Origin: Aeromonas taiwanensis
GTDB taxonomy: Bacteria > Pseudomonadota > Gammaproteobacteria > Enterobacterales > Aeromonadaceae
Assembly (NCBI RefSeq): GCF_000820165.1
Contig: NZ_CDDD01000069.1
Location: 22,313 to 86,312, forward strand
DNA: 64,000 nucleotides
Reading direction: 5' to 3'
Within the stretch, counting starts at the first letter, position 1, and each line of letters starts with the position of its first letter. A model generated the notes under the pieces. That model was not told the DNA's origin. It was given only the letters and a program-made list of their open reading frames with translations, and did no database searches. This document shows positions 16,266-25,646 of this stretch, one piece after another. Made by a program: the position numbers and the translations under genes.

Positions 16266-18242
16266 GTGGCTGAATTAACATCAGAACAATTAAAACCCGC
16301 TTTCACGATTGAGCAGTTCCCTGCGCTCGGCGAACTCGAACCCATTCCTTTTGCTGCGCTGCAACCCAGAGCCATTTCGGGCATCAAGCGGTTGGCCAGT
16401 TTTGATGGCGACTGCCCGGTCATGATCCTCAACGGCTTCCCCGGTGCGGATTATGAAAATGTCTGCCAGACCCTGATTGCCTCATCCAACGGCAAGGATG
16501 GCGACCTGTTCGACCTCTGCTACACCGAGAACCTCAACAACCCGTTCAAGCCCATCTGGCTGCGGCTGCAACCGGGCTCCGGTTTCGAATTCTGCGAAAT
16601 GGTCGGTGAGCTGCTCAAGCTGATGAGTCATCACCTGGATGCCGAGCGCCTGGTCACCCGGATCATTCGCAAACAGAACAATGACCCCAAGATTGTGGAC
16701 TTTCTCTCCGATCTGGCGGCCCATGTGGCCCAGGGGCTCGAGTTCCAGCACCCCGTGCTCATCAACCTGCTGATCCACCATGAGGATCAGCAAGCCCCTG
16801 TCATCTATGGCCGCGACTTGAACTGGGACACCCTGTTTGGCTCCATCAACTACCAGACGGAACAAGGCTCCGTCTATGCCAACCAGCATCTGCTGGAACC
16901 GGGCCTGCTGCGCGAGGCCAACGGTGGCTACCTCATCCTGCAGCTCGACGAGTTGCTGGATCAGCCTCACCTCTGGTTCAAGCTCAAGAATGCCATGCAA
17001 AAAGGCGAGCTGGACTGGAATGCCTATCAGGAAGGCAAGACTCTCACCCCCTTCTTCACCCCGGAAGCAACGCCGATACGGTTCAAGCTGATCCTGGTGG
17101 GTGATCGACTGGATGTGGCCGAATTCCAGATGTTGGACAGAGACATGGCGGAGCGCATCTTCCTGCGAGCCGATCTGGTCTCCGAGGTGAACATAGAAGA
17201 GGACTTACCCGCGTTTCTGCAATATCTGGCCTGGTTGCGCGAGCGCTGGGAGTTGCTGGATTTCACGCCAGGTGCCCTCCTCGCCCTCTGTCGCCACGCC
17301 AGCCGTCTGTGCGATCACCAGGAGTGGCTCTCCCTCTCCGAGGTACAGCTCGGCGCCATCATGCGCATGTCCGACAGCCTGGCCCGCGAGCTGGAGGCAG
17401 ACTGCGTGACCGAGGAGCACATCATGCTCGCCCTGGAGGAGCAGGATTACCGCCTCAACTATCTGGTGGAGCAATCTGATCAGGGGGTCATCGACGGCCA
17501 GATCCTGCTGCAGACCGACGGTGAAGAGGTCGGCCAGATCAACGGTCTCTCCGTGATCCAGGTCGCGGGGCACCCCTATGACTTTGGCGAGCCGGTACGC
17601 CTGACCGCCACCGTCCACCTGGGTGACGGGGACGTGGCGGATATCGAGCGAAAAGCCGAGCTCGCCGGCCACATCCACGCCAAGGCGATGATGATCATCC
17701 ACGGCTACCTCTCCAACAAATTCGGTGCCGAGAACCCCTCGCCGCTGTCGGCCAACCTGGTGTTCGAGCAGTCCTACCACGAGATCGACGGCGACAGCGC
17801 CTCTCTGACCGGCCTGTGTGCCCTGCTCTCCGCCCTCGCCCGCCAGCCCATCTACCAGCACTTCGCCGTCACTGGCGCGGTGGATCAGTTCGGCAATGTG
17901 CAGGCCGTTGGCGGTGTGAACGAGAAGATTGAAGGCTTCTTCCGGGTGTGCAAGATCCACGGCCTCAACGGCAAGCAAGGCATATTGTTGCCTGGCACCA
18001 ATGCCCAACAGCTCAACCTCTCCGACGAGGTGATCGCCGCCGTCGAGGCGGGCCAGTTCCATATCCACCCGGTTGATCACGTGGAAGAGGCCATCGAGCT
18101 GCTGACCGGTTGCGTCGCCGGCGAGCCCGACATGCCGGATACCCTGTTTGGCCGGATCCAGGATCGGCTGGACGAACTCAACGGCACGACAGCCAGGAGC
18201 GGCGTGCTGCGCCGCTTGCTTGATCGGCTTCTCGGCCATTAA
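16266..18242 (+). CDS. ycbZ: Lon-like protease LonH (YcbZ)
   Basis: 658 aa Lon-family (S16) protease-like protein, longer than E. coli YcbZ (586 aa). The C-terminal protease domain has the Ser-Lys dyad: Ser511 (IDGDSAS) and Lys554 (VNEKIEGF). The N-terminal two thirds resemble an AAA+ module, but the Walker A position (ILNGFPGADY) lacks GKT/S, so ATP hydrolysis is doubtful. GTG 16266 is the start, giving MAELTSEQLKP. fabA follows, as in E. coli. In E. coli the other neighbour is matP; here that side is taken by dif and recombinase 2. Confidence 0.9.
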   Translation: MAELTSEQLKPAFTIEQFPALGELEPIPFAALQPRAISGIKRLASFDGDCPVMILNGFPGADYENVCQTLIASSNGKDGDLFDLCYTENLNNPFKPIWLRLQPGSGFEFCEMVGELLKLMSHHLDAERLVTRIIRKQNNDPKIVDFLSDLAAHVAQGLEFQHPVLINLLIHHEDQQAPVIYGRDLNWDTLFGSINYQTEQGSVYANQHLLEPGLLREANGGYLILQLDELLDQPHLWFKLKNAMQKGELDWNAYQEGKTLTPFFTPEATPIRFKLILVGDRLDVAEFQMLDRDMAERIFLRADLVSEVNIEEDLPAFLQYLAWLRERWELLDFTPGALLALCRHASRLCDHQEWLSLSEVQLGAIMRMSDSLARELEADCVTEEHIMLALEEQDYRLNYLVEQSDQGVIDGQILLQTDGEEVGQINGLSVIQVAGHPYDFGEPVRLTATVHLGDGDVADIERKAELAGHIHAKAMMIIHGYLSNKFGAENPSPLSANLVFEQSYHEIDGDSASLTGLCALLSALARQPIYQHFAVTGAVDQFGNVQAVGGVNEKIEGFFRVCKIHGLNGKQGILLPGTNAQQLNLSDEVIAAVEAGQFHIHPVDHVEEAIELLTGCVAGEPDMPDTLFGRIQDRLDELNGTTARSGVLRRLLDRLLGH

Positions 18243-18245
18243 TAA

Positions 18246-18280
18246 AGTGATCGGAGTTGTTTGGCGAACAACTGTAAGCT
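18246..18280 (+). promoter_or_regulatory. Candidate FadR and FabR sites upstream of fabA
   Basis: AGTGATCGGAGTTGTT (18246-18261) closely resembles the FadR activator site of E. coli fabA. The adjoining GGCGAACAACTGTAAGCT (18263-18280) has the imperfect palindrome (GCxxACA-N2-TGTxxGC) of a FabR site. In E. coli fabA the two sites also abut. This suggests fabA is activated by FadR and tuned by FabR here too. Comparison is from memory. Confidence 0.5.
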
Positions 18281-18319
18281 AAATTGGCCCGGCTTTGACC
18301 CATATGAAGGATAAACAGC

Positions 18320-18880
18320 GTGACCCTAGACAACGACACCACTGCTCCCCGCCTCTCCCTGTGTGAACAGGGCAAAGAGTCCTTTACCCGTGAAGAGCTG
18401 CTTGCCTGCAGCCGTGGGGAACTGTTTGGTGAGGGTAACAGCCAGCTGCCCGCCCCCAACATGCTGATGATGGATCGCATCGTCAAGATCAATGACCACG
18501 GTGGCGAGCATGGCAAGGGCGAGATCCTGGCCGAACTCGACATCACTCCGGATCTCTGGTTCTTCGATTGCCATTTCCCTGGCGATCCCGTCATGCCGGG
18601 CTGTCTGGGTCTGGATGCCATGTGGCAGCTGGTCGGTTTCTTCCTGGGCTGGAAAGGCGGTCCGGGCAAAGGACGCGCACTGGGGGTTGGCGAGGTCAAG
18701 TTCACCGGCCAGATCCTGCCGACGGCCAAGAAGGTCACCTACAAGATCACCTTCAAGCGTGTCATCAACCGCAAGCTGGTCATGGGCATCGCCGATGGCG
18801 TGGTAGAAGTTGATGGCCGTCCCATCTACAGTGCCACTGATCTGAAAGTGGGTCTGTTCAAGGACACCACCGCATTCTGA
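18320..18880 (+). CDS. fabA: 3-hydroxydecanoyl-ACP dehydratase/isomerase FabA
   Basis: Makes trans-2- and cis-3-decenoyl-ACP, the branch point of anaerobic unsaturated fatty-acid synthesis. 186 aa, hot-dog fold. The catalytic His is in [15 protein letters not shown] and the Asp in [12 protein letters not shown]. The N-terminus is about 14 residues longer than in E. coli (GTG 18320); the conserved part begins at [11 protein letters not shown]. It lies 77 bases after lonH, with its own regulatory region and terminator. Confidence 0.97.
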   Translation: MTLDNDTTAPRLSLCEQGKESFTREELLACSRGELFGEGNSQLPAPNMLMMDRIVKINDHGGEHGKGEILAELDITPDLWFFDCHFPGDPVMPGCLGLDAMWQLVGFFLGWKGGPGKGRALGVGEVKFTGQILPTAKKVTYKITFKRVINRKLVMGIADGVVEVDGRPIYSATDLKVGLFKDTTAF

Positions 18881-18911
18881 TGACTCTGGCTCGCGGCCAG
18901 AGGGATAACGT

Positions 18912-18941
18912 AAAGGGGCCGTCATGGCCCCTTTCCTTTTT
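18912..18941 (+). terminator. Terminator after fabA
   Basis: Perfect 9-bp stem AAAGGGGCC (18912-18920), loop GTCAT, GGCCCCTTT (18926-18934), then CCTTTTT. On the - strand it can also serve rmf, which ends 20 bases away. Confidence 0.85.
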
Positions 18942-18961
18942 GCAATGAGTGATGAAGCAGG

Positions 18962-19138
18962 TTACTTCATGAAGAGGCCTGAGCCTCGCCCTTCCATGGC
19001 GTCGCGCCAACCACCAAGCCAGTGCCCTCTGGCATCCAGGCATTGATACGGACACGCTTCTTTCTGTTTGCCGACTACGCCAGCCTGATAACCACGAGCG
19101 CGAGCTCTCTCCAGACGGTCCCGTTTCTGTCTCTTCAT
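18962..19138 (-). CDS. rmf: Ribosome modulation factor RMF
   Basis: 58 aa, basic. The N-terminus MKRQKRDRLERA and the CPYQCLD and WLGGWRDAM blocks match E. coli RMF (55 aa) closely. RMF binds the 30S subunit and drives 70S dimerisation into inactive 100S ribosomes in stationary phase. The start is the second of two adjacent ATGs (19138), with GAGG upstream. It is convergent with fabA, its neighbour in E. coli too. An intrinsic-terminator-like hairpin lies 25 bases upstream, inside or just before its leader. Confidence 0.96.
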   Translation of the reverse strand: MKRQKRDRLERARARGYQAGVVGKQKEACPYQCLDARGHWLGGWRDAMEGRGSGLFMK

Positions 19139-19162
19139 CATCTACGACCCTCTTCGTGGAAC

Positions 19163-19195
19163 AAAAAAAGCGACCAGTTTTTCACCGGTCGCTTT
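19163..19195 (-). terminator. Terminator on - strand between the DUF3466 gene and rmf
   Basis: AAAGCGACC (19187-19195 read on the - strand) pairs with GGTCGCTTT (19167-19175), followed by seven T ending at 19163. It lies 105 bases after the DUF3466 stop and only 25 bases before the rmf start. Confidence 0.8.
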
Positions 19196-19300
19196 CATCT
19201 TTACCCCAGGGGGGAGGCAGGGTCAAACAAAAAATTCCATGCTATTCAGGCGTTGTGACACAAGATACTGAACCGCATTAATTTTTCATGACACGTATTT

Positions 19301-20947
19301 TTATCGCTGGTGGCGGCGCAGCCAGGCGAAGGGCAACGCCAGCAGCGTCAGCCAGAACAGGCTGCCACCGCCACCACCGTCACCATCCTGACCGGTCTGG
19401 TTGTTGATCGGGGCATTGCTGACCACATAGCTGGCCGGTGTATTGCCCTGGTAGTCCGCGACAGCGGGCTTCAGCTTGACGGCCACCACGGTGGCATTGC
19501 TGCGGTTGTTCAGTTCGCTCTCGCTGTTGTAGCGATAGGCAGTTGCCGCAATAGTACCATCGCTGCTGATGCCGCTGGCGTAGGCGATGTGGTAGTAGTA
19601 GCCATTCTGGGCGCACTGCTTGTTACCAGCATCATCCGTACCACAGATCAAATCGTTGAGGTACCAGCTGTTGGCCGGGGCAGCAGCGTTGAGCAGGAAG
19701 GCCTCCTGCATGCGGTTGGTGCCATTGACCACGGGCTGGGTCTGATGACGGGAATCGCGCCAGCCAACCACCATGTTGTGATCGTTGATGGCCGCCGCCT
19801 CGGAGCCGGAGCCGGAGAGCGGATTGTCCTGCAGGGGCACCACGGCCGAGGTAGTCGGGGTGTTCAGGTTGAAGAGGAACATCTCCACCGGGCGGTTCTG
19901 GCCCTTGTTGAGGCGATAGCGCTGGTTGCCGATGACATAGCCATTGTCGTTGACGGCCACCGCCCAGCTGTGTTGCAGCTTGGCGTCGTCCTTGCCTGGC
20001 TCCCCTTCTGGCAGCGGAATGATCTTGGTAGCCCCTACGGTGCCGGCACTCAGATCCAGAGTCCAGTAGCTGGCAATGTTGCGGCCATCCAGATCCCCAG
20101 ACCCTACTTCGCCGCTAGAGCTGTAACCCACGCCATACAGGGTGCCGTTGTACTCGGCAGCGCCGAGCGCGGAAGCCGTCTGCAACACCTCATCACGCTG
20201 ATGGGCATAGTCGCCGGCCTGGATCAGCGTGTTAAGTGCGCCAGAACTATTAAGCAACCAGAAGCTGGCCTGGGTATCGACCCCGGGGCAGTAACGGGAA
20301 TCACCGTACTCGCTGTCGTTCCCCTCGAAGCACCACTTGTAGAAGTCGCCCCCGACCTTGTGGCGATACTTGTCGCTTGCGGCGGCCCCGGTCACCAGAT
20401 ACTGACCGTTGTCGAGCTTCTTGATGGCGGTCGGAATGCTCAGGCCATGGGTGCTGGCCGCATCTTTCAGATCGACCGCATTGCCGTCATTGACGATGGC
20501 AAAGGCGGTGCGCAGCTTGCCATCCATCTTGTAACCCACCCGATCTGCCGTTGTCTCACCCAGCGCGGTGACTAGGCCGTCGGCCTCGGAGCCCACCACA
20601 TAGCCGACGTTGCTGCGCTGGTCGACATTATCGAGGAAATCACGGCGCCATTGGTAGGCAAAACCGGCATTATCATCCCAGAAGGAGTCGCAGACGGAGC
20701 TTGAGAGGAAACAGCCCTGCTCGAAGCGGAACCGATCGACCAGGAAGTCGGCAAAATGCACGGTCGAGAAGTACTCGGCCTGCTGGTTCTTGGTATTGAT
20801 CCCTATGAGGCCGCTGCCATCGGCGCTGATCACGCTGGCATAGCCTTTGACTTCGTCGTCAACGATGGTGAAAAAGGAGCTCTGTGCCGCCTGCGCATTG
20901 AGGCTGGCGCCGACCAGGATGGCCAGCATGGATAATTGCTTTTTCAT
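19301..20947 (-). CDS. DUF3466 family exported protein with GlyGly-CTERM tail
   Basis: 548 aa. A signal peptide occupies residues 1-20 (MKKQLSMLAILVGASLNAQA). The body has repeated segments such as DGSGLIGINTKN, DNGYVIGNQ and INDHNMVVGWRD, as in DUF3466 beta-rich proteins that neighbour uup in related genera. The C-terminus has a glycine run (DGGGGG), a hydrophobic stretch (SLFWLTLLALPFAWL) and a basic end (RRHQR): a GlyGly-CTERM sorting signal, which is known to be cut by rhombosortase for surface display or release. Function unknown. Confidence 0.8.
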   Translation of the reverse strand: MKKQLSMLAILVGASLNAQAAQSSFFTIVDDEVKGYASVISADGSGLIGINTKNQQAEYFSTVHFADFLVDRFRFEQGCFLSSSVCDSFWDDNAGFAYQWRRDFLDNVDQRSNVGYVVGSEADGLVTALGETTADRVGYKMDGKLRTAFAIVNDGNAVDLKDAASTHGLSIPTAIKKLDNGQYLVTGAAASDKYRHKVGGDFYKWCFEGNDSEYGDSRYCPGVDTQASFWLLNSSGALNTLIQAGDYAHQRDEVLQTASALGAAEYNGTLYGVGYSSSGEVGSGDLDGRNIASYWTLDLSAGTVGATKIIPLPEGEPGKDDAKLQHSWAVAVNDNGYVIGNQRYRLNKGQNRPVEMFLFNLNTPTTSAVVPLQDNPLSGSGSEAAAINDHNMVVGWRDSRHQTQPVVNGTNRMQEAFLLNAAAPANSWYLNDLICGTDDAGNKQCAQNGYYYHIAYASGISSDGTIAATAYRYNSESELNNRSNATVVAVKLKPAVADYQGNTPASYVVSNAPINNQTGQDGDGGGGGSLFWLTLLALPFAWLRRHQR

Positions 20948-20955
20948 CTACTTCC

Positions 20956-22866
20956 TTAGTCTTGATGTTTCAACGCTTCCAACTCCTCCCAACGGGAGAA
21001 GGCGTGTTCCAATGCGGCCTCTGCCGCATTCAATGCATCCAGTTTGGACTGGGTCTGCTCCGCCGGCAGGGAGAAGAAACCGGGATGGTTGATCTCCCCC
21101 TGCAAGGCATCGAGTTCCGCTTCCAGCTGCTCCAGCCGTGCTGGCAGATTATCCAGTTCCAGTTGCAACTTGTAAGAGAGTTTTCGTGTTTTTTTCGCCG
21201 GCTCCGCCGCCTGCACGACAGGCTCTGCCACCTTGGCCGGTGCCGCCTTGGCTGCCAGCAAGGAAGCCTGCTGGGCGCGGGTGGCCATCATGTCGGCATA
21301 GCCCCCGACATAATCGCTGATCCGCCCATCCCCTTCAAACAGCCAGCAACCGGTCACGGTATTGTCGATGAAACGGCGATCGTGGCTGACCAGCAGCAGG
21401 GTGCCCGGATAATCGGTCAGCAGCTCCTCCAGCAGTTCCAGCGTTTCGACATCCAGGTCGTTGGTTGGTTCATCCAGAATCAACAAGTTACTGGGTTTGA
21501 GGAAGAGTTTGGCCAAGAGTAGACGGTTTTTCTCGCCCCCTGACAAGGCCTTGACCGGGGTACGCGCCCGCTTGGGCTCGAACAGGAAGTCCTGCAGATA
21601 GCCGAGGATGTGTCGGGAGCGACCACGCACCATCACCTCCTGCTTGCCCTCCCCCACGTTGTCCACCACCGTCTTCTCGGGATCGAGCTGCTCGCGGTAC
21701 TGATCGAAGTAGGCCACCTCCAGGTTGGTGCCCTGGCGTACCGACCCGCGGCTCGCCTCGAGCTGGCCGAGCAGCAGCTTGATCAGGGTCGACTTGCCGC
21801 ACCCGTTCGGGCCGACCAGGGCAATCTTGTCCCCGCGCAGCACCTGCAAGTCCAGCCCCTGGAACAGGGTGCGATCCTCGAAGTCCAGGCCCAGCCCCTC
21901 GGTCTCGAACACCAGCTTGCCGGAGCGGCTCGCCTCGTCCAGCTGCAACTTGGCCTTGCCCTGCAGCTCCCGGCGCTGGGTACGCTCCATGCGCATCGCC
22001 TTGAGGGCGCGCACCCGCCCTTCGTTACGGGTACGTCGGGCCTTGATCCCCTGGCGCACCCACACCTCTTCCTGGGCCAGCTTGCGGTCGAACTCGGCGT
22101 TTTTCAGCTCCTCGACCCGCAGCCACTCCTCCTTGCCTTGCAGGTACTCGTCGTAGTTGCCAGGCCAGGAGGTGATCACGCCGCGATCGAGATCGATGAT
22201 CCGGGTCGCCAGCTTGTGGATGAACTCCCGGTCGTGGGAGATGAAGACGATGGCGCCACGGAAATCCTTCAGGAACTCTTCCAGCCAGTTGATGGCGTCG
22301 ATGTCCAGGTGGTTGGTCGGCTCGTCCAGCAGCAGCAGATCCGGGTCGCACGCCAGGGCGCGGGCCAGGGCCACCTTGCGCAGCCAGCCGCCGGAGAGGC
22401 TGTCGAGGGTCACGTCGGGGTCGAGATCGAGCAAGGTCAACACCTGGTTGATGCGGGTCTCGTACTGCCAGCCATTCTGGTAGTCGAGCTGCTCCTGCAA
22501 CTGGCTCATGGTGCGGATGTTGGCATCGGAGGGGTCGGTCGCCAGCGCCATGGAGACGTGGTGATACTGCTTGAGCAGCTCCCCCACCCCGGCCAGGCCT
22601 TCGGCGGCATAGTCGAACACGGTGAGTTCGCTCGAGGCAGGGGGATCCTGCTCGAGACGGGTCACTTTCAAGTCCTGCTGCAGCACCAGACGGCCATCAT
22701 CCAGCGGCAGTTCGCCGGCGATCACCTTCATCAGGGTGGACTTGCCCGCCCCGTTGCGCCCCACCAGACAGAGGCGCTCGCCCCGCTCTATGGTGAGTTC
22801 GGCCTGGTCGAGCAGCGGGAAGTCACTGAACGACAGGGAGGCGCCGTGCAATGTCAAAAGAGCCAT
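20956..22866 (-). CDS. uup: ABC-F ATPase Uup
   Basis: 636 aa soluble protein with two ABC domains and no membrane segments. Walker A motifs are GRNGAGKST (about 36) and GPNGCGKST (about 352); signatures are LSGGWLRK and LSGGEKNRL; Walker B plus glutamate are LLLDEPTNHLD and LILDEPTNDLD. A C-terminal coiled coil (about 560-636, LEQLEAELDALQGEI) is the DNA-binding region of Uup. ABC-F proteins act on ribosomes; Uup also reduces transposon precise excision in E. coli. It lies 8 bases upstream of the DUF3466 gene. Confidence 0.95.
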   Translation of the reverse strand: MALLTLHGASLSFSDFPLLDQAELTIERGERLCLVGRNGAGKSTLMKVIAGELPLDDGRLVLQQDLKVTRLEQDPPASSELTVFDYAAEGLAGVGELLKQYHHVSMALATDPSDANIRTMSQLQEQLDYQNGWQYETRINQVLTLLDLDPDVTLDSLSGGWLRKVALARALACDPDLLLLDEPTNHLDIDAINWLEEFLKDFRGAIVFISHDREFIHKLATRIIDLDRGVITSWPGNYDEYLQGKEEWLRVEELKNAEFDRKLAQEEVWVRQGIKARRTRNEGRVRALKAMRMERTQRRELQGKAKLQLDEASRSGKLVFETEGLGLDFEDRTLFQGLDLQVLRGDKIALVGPNGCGKSTLIKLLLGQLEASRGSVRQGTNLEVAYFDQYREQLDPEKTVVDNVGEGKQEVMVRGRSRHILGYLQDFLFEPKRARTPVKALSGGEKNRLLLAKLFLKPSNLLILDEPTNDLDVETLELLEELLTDYPGTLLLVSHDRRFIDNTVTGCWLFEGDGRISDYVGGYADMMATRAQQASLLAAKAAPAKVAEPVVQAAEPAKKTRKLSYKLQLELDNLPARLEQLEAELDALQGEINHPGFFSLPAEQTQSKLDALNAAEAALEHAFSRWEELEALKHQD

Positions 22867-22938
22867 GTTTGTTCCTTGTTGCTTATGAAAAAACGGGCGG
22901 CAGACTGGATCTCCCCCCGTTTCATCGTCAAATCGGTA

Positions 22939-23169
22939 TCACCCCTGGCCGCGCAGCCAGGTCCTGAGCTCAGCCAGGGTAAAGGGCCAGCCCAGCTCAC
23001 GCCCGGCGTCATCGCAGAGCACCGGGATCCGCACCCGGTAGGCAGCGAGCCAGGCATCATCCTCCAGGATGTCGCAGCGGTGGGTCTCCCCGGCCAGCCC
23101 GGCCTGTTCCACCAGAGTCCAGGCCTGCTCGCACAGGTGGCAGCCGTCGGTGTGAAACAGGGTCAGCAT
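22939..23169 (-). CDS. Glutaredoxin-family protein
   Basis: 76 aa thioredoxin-fold protein beginning [17 protein letters not shown], with an active-site-like CHLC, and containing VRIPVL, the cis-proline loop. ATG 23169 overlaps the rlmKL TGA by one base, so it is translationally coupled to it. Proteins of this kind lie beside rlmKL in related bacteria. The redox partner is unknown. Confidence 0.85.
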   Translation of the reverse strand: MLTLFHTDGCHLCEQAWTLVEQAGLAGETHRCDILEDDAWLAAYRVRIPVLCDDAGRELGWPFTLAELRTWLRGQG

Positions 23170-25301
23170 CAGCCTTGCGCCTCGGCGTGGGTGATGATCC
23201 AGCAGTTGTGGATGTGCTGATTGCGCTCGAAATCCTTCGGCCGGGTCTTGCCGGTGATGTTCTGTGCCTTGAGGCCGATGGCCTCGAGACCGGCCAGATC
23301 CATCTTGAAGTGGCGCTTGTTGTTGGAGAACACCAGGGTGCCACCAGCAGCCAGCAAGCGCTTGAGGTGCTGCATCAGCAGCAGGTGATCCCGCTGCACG
23401 TCGAAGCTCTCTTCCATCCGCTTGGAGTTGGAGAAAGTGGGCGGATCGATGAAGATGAGGTCGTACTGCTCGTCGGCTTCCGACAACCACTTCAGGCAGT
23501 CCGCCTGCACGAACTTGTGCTCACGGCCCACCAGCGCGTTGAGGCGCATGTTGTCCTGCGCCCAGGTCAGGTAGGTGCGCGACATGTCCACCGTGGTGGT
23601 TTCGCTGGCACCGCCAAGCCCCGCGTGCACTGTGGCACTGCCGGTGTAGGCAAAGAGGTTCAGGAAGCGCTTGCCACGGGCCATCTCCCCCAGCATGCGA
23701 CGGGTCTGGCGGTGGTCGAGGAAGAGACCGGTGTCCAGGTAGTCGTAGAGGTTGACCCACAGACGGGCGCCGTACTCCTGCACTTCCATCCGGTGCTGCT
23801 CTTCGGAGAGCTTCTGATACTGCTGCTTGCCTTCCTGACGCTCACGCACCTTCAGGATCACCTTCTCGCCGTCCATGCCGGTCACCTTGATGGCGGCCTG
23901 GACCATGTCGAGCAGGCGCTGACGGGTCTTCTGGGCGGGGATATCCTTGGGCGCCGCGTACTCCTGCACCACCAGATAGTCCTGATAGCGGTCGATGGCG
24001 GCGTTGTATTCCGGCAGATCCGCGTCATAGAGACGGTAGCAGTCGAGGTTCTCTTTCTTCGCCCACTTCTCGAGGGCCTTCAGATTCTTGCGCAGACGGT
24101 TTGCAAAATCCTGGGCCACCTCTTTCTGGGAGGCGACGGAGTCCAGCGCGATCTGGTAGTTGCGCAGCTGGCATTCCAGTGCCCCGTTGAACAGACGATA
24201 CTGCTTGTCGGCGCGCAGGCGCAGGCAGCTCAAGAGCTCCGGCGAGGCGGAGAGGATGGTGACCTTCCACCCCTGGAAGCTGCGACGCAGAGCGTCGCCA
24301 AGGGCCTGGTGCACTTCCAGCAGGGCCGGAAACTCGCCGAGACGCTCGCCATAGGGCGGGTTGGAAATGAGCATGCCCACCTGACGCGTCTCCCCTTCCG
24401 CGGCCATGGGCAGCGGGTTTTCCAGGGCGGTCGCATCGGCCTGCTTGAAGGTGATGAGGTGAGCTACGCCGGCCGCTTTCGCGTTGTCGCGCGCCTTCAT
24501 CAGCACGCGGGCGTCCGCATCGCAGCCGAACAGCTTCACTTCACAGCGCTGCATGCCGCGTTTAGCGCGCACTTGCGCCTCCATCATCAGGCTCTGCCAC
24601 AGTTCACTGTCGTGCTGCAGCCAGCGATCGAAACCGAAGCGCTCCCGGCGCAGGGCCGGCGCCATGTCGGCGGCGATGAAAGCCGCTTCAATCAGCAGGG
24701 TACCGGAGCCGCACATGGGGTCCATCATGGGCTCGCCTGCCCAGCCGCTACGGGCGATCATGGCCGCGGCTAGGTTCTCCTTGAGGGGCGCCTCACCGGT
24801 GCCCTGACGGTAGAAGCGCTGGTGCAGCGCGGGGCCTGACAGGTCCAGCGTGATGTTGGCCTTGCCCTTGCCCAGGTGCGCCATGATGCGAATGTCCGGG
24901 GACTTCTTGTCCACGTCCGGGCGCACATGGCCGCGTTTGGTGAAGCGATCGACGATGGCATCCTTGATCTTGAGCGCCCCATACTGGGTATTGCGAATGG
25001 AAGCGTTGGTACCGGTAAAGTCCACGGCAATGGTGGCGGTGCCGGAGAAGTGCTCCTCCCAGGGGATGGTGTGGGCCCCCAGATAGAGGTCCAGATCGTC
25101 GTTCATCTGGAATTCGGAGAGCACCAGCACGATGCGGGAGGCAAAACGGCTCCACAAACAGGCCTTGTAGCCGACGGCCAGCTCGCCCTTGAAGTGGACG
25201 CCAGCCACGGTCTCACGGACCTGCTCAGCGCCCAGGTTGGTCAGCTCGACGGCCAGCAGGTTTTCCAGCCCCTTGGGGCAGGTTGCAAAAAATTCTTTCA
25301 T
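23169..25301 (-). CDS. rlmL: Bifunctional 23S rRNA methyltransferase RlmKL
   Basis: 710 aa fusion. The N-terminal RlmL half (THUMP about 40-155, then a methyltransferase with [14 protein letters not shown] and [11 protein letters not shown]) makes m2G2445. The C-terminal RlmK half ([27 protein letters not shown]) makes m7G2069. I chose ATG 25301 ([15 protein letters not shown]): the upstream in-frame ATG at 25337 overlaps a perfect -10 element, so it cannot be in the message. The glutaredoxin-like gene is coupled behind it. Confidence 0.96.
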   Translation of the reverse strand: MKEFFATCPKGLENLLAVELTNLGAEQVRETVAGVHFKGELAVGYKACLWSRFASRIVLVLSEFQMNDDLDLYLGAHTIPWEEHFSGTATIAVDFTGTNASIRNTQYGALKIKDAIVDRFTKRGHVRPDVDKKSPDIRIMAHLGKGKANITLDLSGPALHQRFYRQGTGEAPLKENLAAAMIARSGWAGEPMMDPMCGSGTLLIEAAFIAADMAPALRRERFGFDRWLQHDSELWQSLMMEAQVRAKRGMQRCEVKLFGCDADARVLMKARDNAKAAGVAHLITFKQADATALENPLPMAAEGETRQVGMLISNPPYGERLGEFPALLEVHQALGDALRRSFQGWKVTILSASPELLSCLRLRADKQYRLFNGALECQLRNYQIALDSVASQKEVAQDFANRLRKNLKALEKWAKKENLDCYRLYDADLPEYNAAIDRYQDYLVVQEYAAPKDIPAQKTRQRLLDMVQAAIKVTGMDGEKVILKVRERQEGKQQYQKLSEEQHRMEVQEYGARLWVNLYDYLDTGLFLDHRQTRRMLGEMARGKRFLNLFAYTGSATVHAGLGGASETTTVDMSRTYLTWAQDNMRLNALVGREHKFVQADCLKWLSEADEQYDLIFIDPPTFSNSKRMEESFDVQRDHLLLMQHLKRLLAAGGTLVFSNNKRHFKMDLAGLEAIGLKAQNITGKTRPKDFERNQHIHNCWIITHAEAQG

Positions 25302-25646
25302 CACGCTCACGGGGATGCCATAAAAATAGTGCCGCATTATACCTTATCGGCCCGCACTCGGCACCCGAACCTTGGGCATCACACGAATATTCACGGGAAG
25401 GACACGGCAAACTCTCCCCTCCCCCTTGCGGGCGGCAGGATCCGGCAAGAGGATCCCTCCCCTGACTGGCATCTGTCTACCATGGCATTCGTAAAGAATT
25501 TGAAAATCTTGTCCGGGCCGGACAGAAAACGGTCGTGACGACCAGACGAAGAAGAAAGGAGAAATAATTGAACAAGACAGCAGCGCAGCGCCCAAATATC
25601 AGACCTATATAACGGGACTATTCATCGTCATATAACGAGCCCGTCG
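25302..25646 (-). promoter_or_regulatory. zapC-rlmKL gap with rlmKL promoter
   Basis: 345 bases without a gene. A perfect TATAAT on the - strand lies at 25341-25336, about 35 bases before the rlmKL start; its -35 (GTGCCG, 17-base spacing) is poor. Near zapC there is an 8-base direct repeat ATATAACG (25607 and 25630). Two CCCTCCCC octamers (25417, 25455) are KOPS on the - strand. Nothing else is recognisable. Confidence 0.6.
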
